In this document: in pieces, positions 42,727 to 46,968 of the stretch | How positions within the stretch are numbered: position 1 is the first letter of the stretch | How the letters are laid out: each line of letters opens with the position of its first letter | Source of the DNA: Caldisericales bacterium | GTDB lineage: Bacteria > Caldisericota > Caldisericia > JAAYUI01 | Assembly: GCA_012517765.1 (NCBI GenBank) | Contig: JAAYUI010000014.1 | Span: 1 to 46,968 of the forward strand | DNA length: 46,968 nucleotides | Reading direction: 5' to 3' | Position numbers and translations under genes: made by a program | Notes under the pieces: model-generated | Database searches by the model: none | Told to the model about the DNA's origin: nothing | The model's input: the letters and a program-made list of their open reading frames with translations, nothing else

Positions 42727-45700
42727 TCAGTTCTGGTAAAGCTTTGCGAACTCCGTGAGATCATTGATGTCAATAATATCATCGAAGTTAAGGTCACATC
42801 TCCAGAAGAAGCCTTCATCGCCCCTCCTGAGACCAAGTTTGCCAAGGATGATGGTGGCATCTTTCTGGTCAACCACACCGTCTCTGTTGAAATCGGCCAC
42901 GGAATAGGCTGTTTTGTAAATAGAGATCTCGCCTTTTTTGTAGAAAGCCTTGGCGCTCTTTTCACTTGTTGGGTCTGATGGATCTTCAAGTCTTGTTACA
43001 GAAAGGTTCTGGAAGTTTACATCGAAATAATTTGCTTCCTGGGCAAGGAACCTGAGCTTGAGTAGATAGCCTTCACCGCTGACTCCGTCCAAGGCCCTCT
43101 GCATGTCCACATTCACGATGTTCTTTTCTTCATCATAGTCGATGTTTGTCAGAAGGTTTGGCTCATCCCTCTGCATGAACTCGCCAACCTCATGACCCAG
43201 GTATTTTATGATTCCCTCGGAACCGGCCAGGTTGATCTGGAACTGCAATGTTTTCACATTGACGGCATATTTTATATAGATTCCGACGGAGAATTCGTCA
43301 CCCACACCGGGCTCGATAGGCAATGCATAAGCATAGATGGTGGGCAGCGGTGGCACAGTACTTTTTGACACCACAAAGGACCTGTTCAGGAGATTGAAAT
43401 CATCACTGATGGGTACAAATGCCCGTTTTGACATGTCAAGCTTTGACCCTGAGGCAGAAACCTGGATAAACCATTCTCCTTCCGGAAGAATGTAATTCCC
43501 CAGGCTGTCCTTGCCATCCCACACAAAGCTGTTGTTTCCAATCTCGACGTTTGAGGCCTCGTGTATCTTGACCCACCTCTCCGTGTTAAGATCAATGGCC
43601 CAGAAAATCAGCTCGTCCTGGAAATTGAGGTAAGAATCCCAGGCAAGACCACTCCAAAGCTGGAGGGACCCATTGGTAAGAGTGTAATCAACCTTGATCT
43701 GGTCCTGATCGCCATCACCATTTGGCGTAAACTCGGTTGGGCTGATTTCGACAGCACCGGCGTGCGAATTACCTCTTGGGTTCTGGTTGTATATGCACCA
43801 GCCGACATGCCATTTCTTTCCGGTTGCCTTGTCGGTGGCCCAGATTATTACATCATTGACGTTTCCCTGGATGTTTTTCGGGAACGTGATGTTGAAACCA
43901 ATCCATGCTTCTCCAGGTTTCTTGCCAACCATTTTGGGGATGGTCAGGTTTTTGCTGGAGAATGACACATCGATCTTTTCCGGATATCTTGCATTGACTT
44001 CAAACGAGAACTCTATGCTCTTGTTGTCCTTGTCGTTGTAGTTGTAAACCTTCATGCCGATCGGATAGTCCCTGACATCAGACGGCAACTGGCTCCTCTT
44101 TGACGGGTCTTTCCACTCTTCCGGCCAGTCAGCAACATGGAGAACGTTGCTGTCCGCCTCGATAAGGCCGGACGGTGGCTGGAACATGAGATCAGTGTTG
44201 ATTGCGTCATAGACATTTATTCTTCCCTGCCCCTGAACCGTGAGTGGTATATAGCCCTGGCCATCGAAACGCTTGAGCGGGATTGCGGTATTCATGACAG
44301 CACGCTTTATTTCAAATGGGTTCCAGTCAGGTTTGGCCTGTCTTATGAGGGTAACACAGCCGGCCACAAACGGACCTGCGGCAGATGTTCCACCAAAGGT
44401 GAACATGTAGGGGTTTTTTGGGTCCCAGGTTGGGTTCGTTGTTTCAATGCCAACGCCAGGTGCAGAAACGTCTGGTTTGAGCATCAGCCTGAGGGTTGGA
44501 CCAGAAGAAGTGAAATCGGCAATATTTGCTTTTATAGAGGATTTTCCAAAGCTGATAATAATTTTTTTCTGGTTTGTGTCTTTCTGTCCAAGCTCCCATT
44601 CGTTGTCGCGATGAAGCTCTTTTCTTAGGGCCTCTCCCTGGATTCTTGTAATATGGAAGCTGGGTATGAGATTTTTATCAAGCGGACCGCCCGGAGCATT
44701 GGCATAAAGGGCACCGATTCTTCCTGGCTCATGATTGTAAAGAACCATGACCTTTGCACCAGCTTTTGATGCGTTGAGGTTTTTGTCCTTGAAGTTAAGT
44801 GGCGGACCAAACTTGTCTCCATAAAGAACTGGCGAAGGTCCACGCTGGATAAGGGCGGCCTTTCCCCTGAGATCGAGCCCATCAAAATCTTCTGGCCTTC
44901 CCCATCCGCAATCAACAAGCTCGTATGGCGTGCCAGTGTCTGAAAATACTTTCCCGGTATCTCCCCATGAACCTGGGAACATCGTTCCCTGCATTTCCTG
45001 GGTTGGGGCATCTTCCACCTTCATGAGGACGCCGTCTGTATCGTCAGTGGCGCCAACGCCAATGACATTGTCCGGTGTTGCAGTCGAGCCGGACGGAACA
45101 GGAAGTCTGGGGCCGGGTGAGCCCTCATTGCCCTGCGATGCGACAACAGCACACCCTGCAAGGACCGTGTTGTTTTCAAGCTCGTCCATGTATGAGGCGC
45201 CACCAGGAGCACCATATGAATTGTTTGAAACATGTATTTTTTCAGTAACCAGGGCCTCAAAAGCTTTTATGATGCCTTCACCATTAAGACCACCACCCCT
45301 GCCTGAATCGGATATCTTGTAACCGGCAAGCAAGGCTTTTGGTGCCATTCCCTTTTCATTTCCTGGACCATCACCGGCTATGATACCAGCGCATGCTGTT
45401 CCGTGGCTTGTTCCTGGTTGCTGGGCGCCACCTGGCTGGATTTCCTGGCAATCATTGTCGTTGTCGCCAAAATCGTGGCTGAAAACTACTTTTTTGCCTT
45501 GCGGCGATTTCTGGTTACCAAAATCCTGGTGCGTGTAATCAATTCCGGTATCGGTAACAGCGCAAATAATTCCAGTTCCATCAACTTTTCTACCCTTCGG
45601 GTCTTTTACTTCGTTCCAGACCCTCTCTGCGCCAAGAAAAGTTTTTGACCTGATGCGGTTTATCTTCATTTCCGGGAGATAGGTGACATACTTGACACCA

Positions 45701-46104
45701 CGAATTCTTGCCACATCAAAGACCTTGCCCACCGGGAGTCTCATGAACACACCATTATATGCGTACTGGAGCGGTGTCCCCACCTTTACAACACCCTTTA
45801 TGCCGGCAAGTTTTGGCACCAGGACGCTCTGCTGGAGCTTCACAGGTGTCAGGGCAACACTTGTCATGACGTTTCCAGGCTTCATCATTTCACTCGATGT
45901 CGTCGGAAAAGCACCATGGAACGTGTAGGTCTGGACAACCGGATCAGTGCTGAATTTTACAAGAACATCAATGATCTTCCCACCGTCATTTTTCATGGAG
46001 ATAATGCTGGGATCAATGTTTGACGCAGCAAAAACATCGCCATTCAACGGGACAATGGTTATTGTCATGGCCAAAGCAAAGAGAACCGCAAAAACTTTCT
46101 TCAT
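42727..46104 (-). CDS. Secreted subtilisin-like protease with PA, FlgD-like, cohesin-like and dockerin modules
   Basis: 1125 residues from ATG 46104, 5 nt after GGAGG; signal peptide MKKVFAVLFALAMTITIVPLNGDVFA. An inhibitor-I9-like propeptide precedes the S8 domain. The catalytic triad is Asp185 (VTDTGID), His234 (SHGTACAG) and Ser574 (GGTSAAGPFVAG). A PA-type insert (about 370-480) sits between His and Ser, as in C5a-peptidase relatives. After the catalytic domain comes a FlgD-like Ig domain (FTPNGDGDQDQIKV...WDGKDSLGN), then a cohesin-like sandwich, then a C-terminal dockerin (about 1064-1125) with two calcium loops, DFNRDGVVDQKD and DLNFDDIIDIND. This points to an extracellular protease able to dock onto a partner with a cohesin. 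It is transcribed alone from its own promoter and ends at a terminator. Confidence 0.93.
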   Translation of the reverse strand: MKKVFAVLFALAMTITIVPLNGDVFAASNIDPSIISMKNDGGKIIDVLVKFSTDPVVQTYTFHGAFPTTSSEMMKPGNVMTSVALTPVKLQQSVLVPKLAGIKGVVKVGTPLQYAYNGVFMRLPVGKVFDVARIRGVKYVTYLPEMKINRIRSKTFLGAERVWNEVKDPKGRKVDGTGIICAVTDTGIDYTHQDFGNQKSPQGKKVVFSHDFGDNDNDCQEIQPGGAQQPGTSHGTACAGIIAGDGPGNEKGMAPKALLAGYKISDSGRGGGLNGEGIIKAFEALVTEKIHVSNNSYGAPGGASYMDELENNTVLAGCAVVASQGNEGSPGPRLPVPSGSTATPDNVIGVGATDDTDGVLMKVEDAPTQEMQGTMFPGSWGDTGKVFSDTGTPYELVDCGWGRPEDFDGLDLRGKAALIQRGPSPVLYGDKFGPPLNFKDKNLNASKAGAKVMVLYNHEPGRIGALYANAPGGPLDKNLIPSFHITRIQGEALRKELHRDNEWELGQKDTNQKKIIISFGKSSIKANIADFTSSGPTLRLMLKPDVSAPGVGIETTNPTWDPKNPYMFTFGGTSAAGPFVAGCVTLIRQAKPDWNPFEIKRAVMNTAIPLKRFDGQGYIPLTVQGQGRINVYDAINTDLMFQPPSGLIEADSNVLHVADWPEEWKDPSKRSQLPSDVRDYPIGMKVYNYNDKDNKSIEFSFEVNARYPEKIDVSFSSKNLTIPKMVGKKPGEAWIGFNITFPKNIQGNVNDVIIWATDKATGKKWHVGWCIYNQNPRGNSHAGAVEISPTEFTPNGDGDQDQIKVDYTLTNGSLQLWSGLAWDSYLNFQDELIFWAIDLNTERWVKIHEASNVEIGNNSFVWDGKDSLGNYILPEGEWFIQVSASGSKLDMSKRAFVPISDDFNLLNRSFVVSKSTVPPLPTIYAYALPIEPGVGDEFSVGIYIKYAVNVKTLQFQINLAGSEGIIKYLGHEVGEFMQRDEPNLLTNIDYDEEKNIVNVDMQRALDGVSGEGYLLKLRFLAQEANYFDVNFQNLSVTRLEDPSDPTSEKSAKAFYKKGEISIYKTAYSVADFNRDGVVDQKDATIILGKLGLRRGDEGFFWRCDLNFDDIIDINDLTEFAKLYQN

Positions 46105-46149
46105 CAAAGCCTCCAACGCCATTTCAGGCTTGTATCAAGTCTTGTGTAC

Positions 46150-46178
46150 ATTTTAGTTTGACACAGTCAATTCGTCAA
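46150..46178 (-). promoter_or_regulatory. Promoter of the subtilase gene
   Basis: Minus strand: TTGACG (46173-46178), 17 nt, TAAAAT (46150-46155). Leader of about 40 nt with a good ribosome site. Confidence 0.7.
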
Positions 46179-46309
46179 TTGAAATTTGATGTTTCGTATA
46201 GGAAAACCCACCCTGGTTTTTTTCGAGAACAGACAACAAGAGTTGTGTTATATGCCAAATACGCAGGGCAATTCAAGATTAAAAAATATTTAAAGGTTGC
46301 CTTTTTGTC

Positions 46310-46968
46310 CTAGAGGAGGTCCTCTTTTATATCATCCAGGTTCTGTATGTTGCCCTGGGCAATTTCGGCTATTCTGTCATATTTTCTGTTGTATCTCTGT
46401 ATCGATTCCCAGATTTCGTTGGCGACAGGCTCCCAGGCTTTTGCTCTTCTGTCAAGCTCATTGGCGATTTTCTCATCCATGAGGTGTGCGGAGCCAGCCT
46501 CGGAGGCATCGGCAGAAACTTCCCTTACGACTTCCCTCAGGGCCCACGGCCTGTCAACAATCCAGCATGGCCTCATTGGATTGGATTCATAGGCAGGGTC
46601 CTGTCTTGCTCTCATCGCATTGAACAATTCTGATTCTTTCAGAACTTTCAACAGCGACTTTTCCCTTATGCTGTCCTCAGGCCTTCGAAAGTGGACAAAA
46701 GCACATGGTTCGACATGGCAGTCGGCCGTTATGTGTACATACCTTCTCCCTCCAGCCAGGCAACCGTCAGTGATTGGGCCGTCGTTCCAAAAATCGGCAA
46801 TGACAATTGGCTTTTCATTTCTTATCTTTGTTGTCCTCTGCCACATATACTTGCGCTGTTCCGGGGTGAGCATGATTTCAAAATCCGGGTCCCTTCCTAT
46901 CGGCATATACATGAAATACCAGCCAAGCACGGCACCCTTTTCAATCATGGCGTCAACGAACTCTTCAG
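46310..46968 (-). CDS. Probable radical SAM/SPASM-type protein, C-terminal part (cut by window edge)
   Basis: The frame is open to the right edge, so at least the N-terminus is missing; 219 codons including the stop are visible. GAVLGWYFMYMPIGRDPDFEIM resembles the last strand region of radical SAM barrels, and CLAGGRRYVHITADCHVEPC with CAFVHF is the SPASM-like second Cys set seen in such enzymes. A further Cys occurs in RPCWIVDRP. The CxxxCxxC cluster that would prove radical SAM lies outside the window. A long helical, charged C-terminus follows. Substrate is unknown. The assignment rests on the C-terminal Cys pattern only. Confidence 0.65.
   Translation of the reverse strand, partial: EEFVDAMIEKGAVLGWYFMYMPIGRDPDFEIMLTPEQRKYMWQRTTKIRNEKPIVIADFWNDGPITDGCLAGGRRYVHITADCHVEPCAFVHFRRPEDSIREKSLLKVLKESELFNAMRARQDPAYESNPMRPCWIVDRPWALREVVREVSADASEAGSAHLMDEKIANELDRRAKAWEPVANEIWESIQRYNRKYDRIAEIAQGNIQNLDDIKEDLL

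Noticed and set aside
46203-46220. Weak hairpin AAAACC/GGTTTT near the right end
   Set aside because: The T run lies on the plus strand where no gene ends; only six base pairs.
1-46968. CRISPR arrays, rRNA genes or prophage
   Set aside because: No regularly spaced direct repeats, rRNA-like sequence or phage structural genes were seen.

Overview
The window is bacterial. It has Shine-Dalgarno sites, sigma-70 type promoters, two tRNA genes, a type II fatty-acid synthesis operon, ftsH, tilS and a sigma-54 activator. Base composition is intermediate (mid-40s percent GC by eye), Arg codons are mostly AGG/AGA, and TTG starts recur (7056, 33918, 36090). I cannot name the phylum. The density of large secreted proteins ending in copper-amine-oxidase-N-terminal-like (CAON) repeats fits Firmicutes-like thermophiles or deep-branching and candidate phyla, and this is inference only.

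Layout. 1-128: tail of an IS1595/ISXO2-type transposase. 218-628: small acidic coiled-coil protein. 629-1322: gene-free stretch with a strongly structured, RNA-like element (895-1028). 1323-10181 (+): two giant secreted proteins, one NHL-propeller/thioredoxin-like/cohesin-like and one with an embedded HExxH peptidase domain. 10408-17287 (-): a sigma-54-dependent response regulator followed by a 1799-residue secreted protein with EF-hand-like and Big2 (Ig-like) repeats. 17288-17883: AT-rich region with a clear promoter for the regulator and an oppositely directed promoter whose spacer is a perfect palindrome. 17921-23505 (-): fabZ-fabH-fabG-acpP-fabF-accD-accA led by a small membrane-protein gene; every junction overlaps except fabG-acpP, and fabD is missing. 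23606-26077 (-): secreted five-bladed propeller protein. 26210-30795 (-): InlB-repeat secreted protein, PsbP/DcrB-like protein and WYL regulator. 30890-31053 (-): tRNA-Gln and tRNA-Glu. 31115-33918 (-): two lipoproteins. 34052-36090 (-): a CcmE-like OB-fold membrane protein overlapping a polyferredoxin with four Cys-Pro membrane motifs. 36247-42675 (-): tilS-hpt-ftsH-lipM and a PQQ-like propeller protein. 42727-46104 (-): secreted subtilase with PA, FlgD-like, cohesin-like and dockerin modules. 46310-end (-): C-terminal part of a probable radical SAM/SPASM protein.

How it fits together. The accessory genes look like a cell-surface programme. Five secreted proteins share a tandem CAON module, three carry a cohesin-like beta-sandwich, one carries a dockerin and one has six dockerin/EF-hand-like loops. 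This suggests, as inference, a calcium-dependent extracellular assembly outside the cellulosome context. The second candidate system is the CcmE-like/polyferredoxin pair, which looks like a compact transmembrane redox or heme-handling unit. Three minus-strand genes (27850-30795, 31115-32035, 41159-41686) have a promoter -10 box only 6-7 nt before the ATG, consistent with leaderless mRNAs beside normal Shine-Dalgarno genes.
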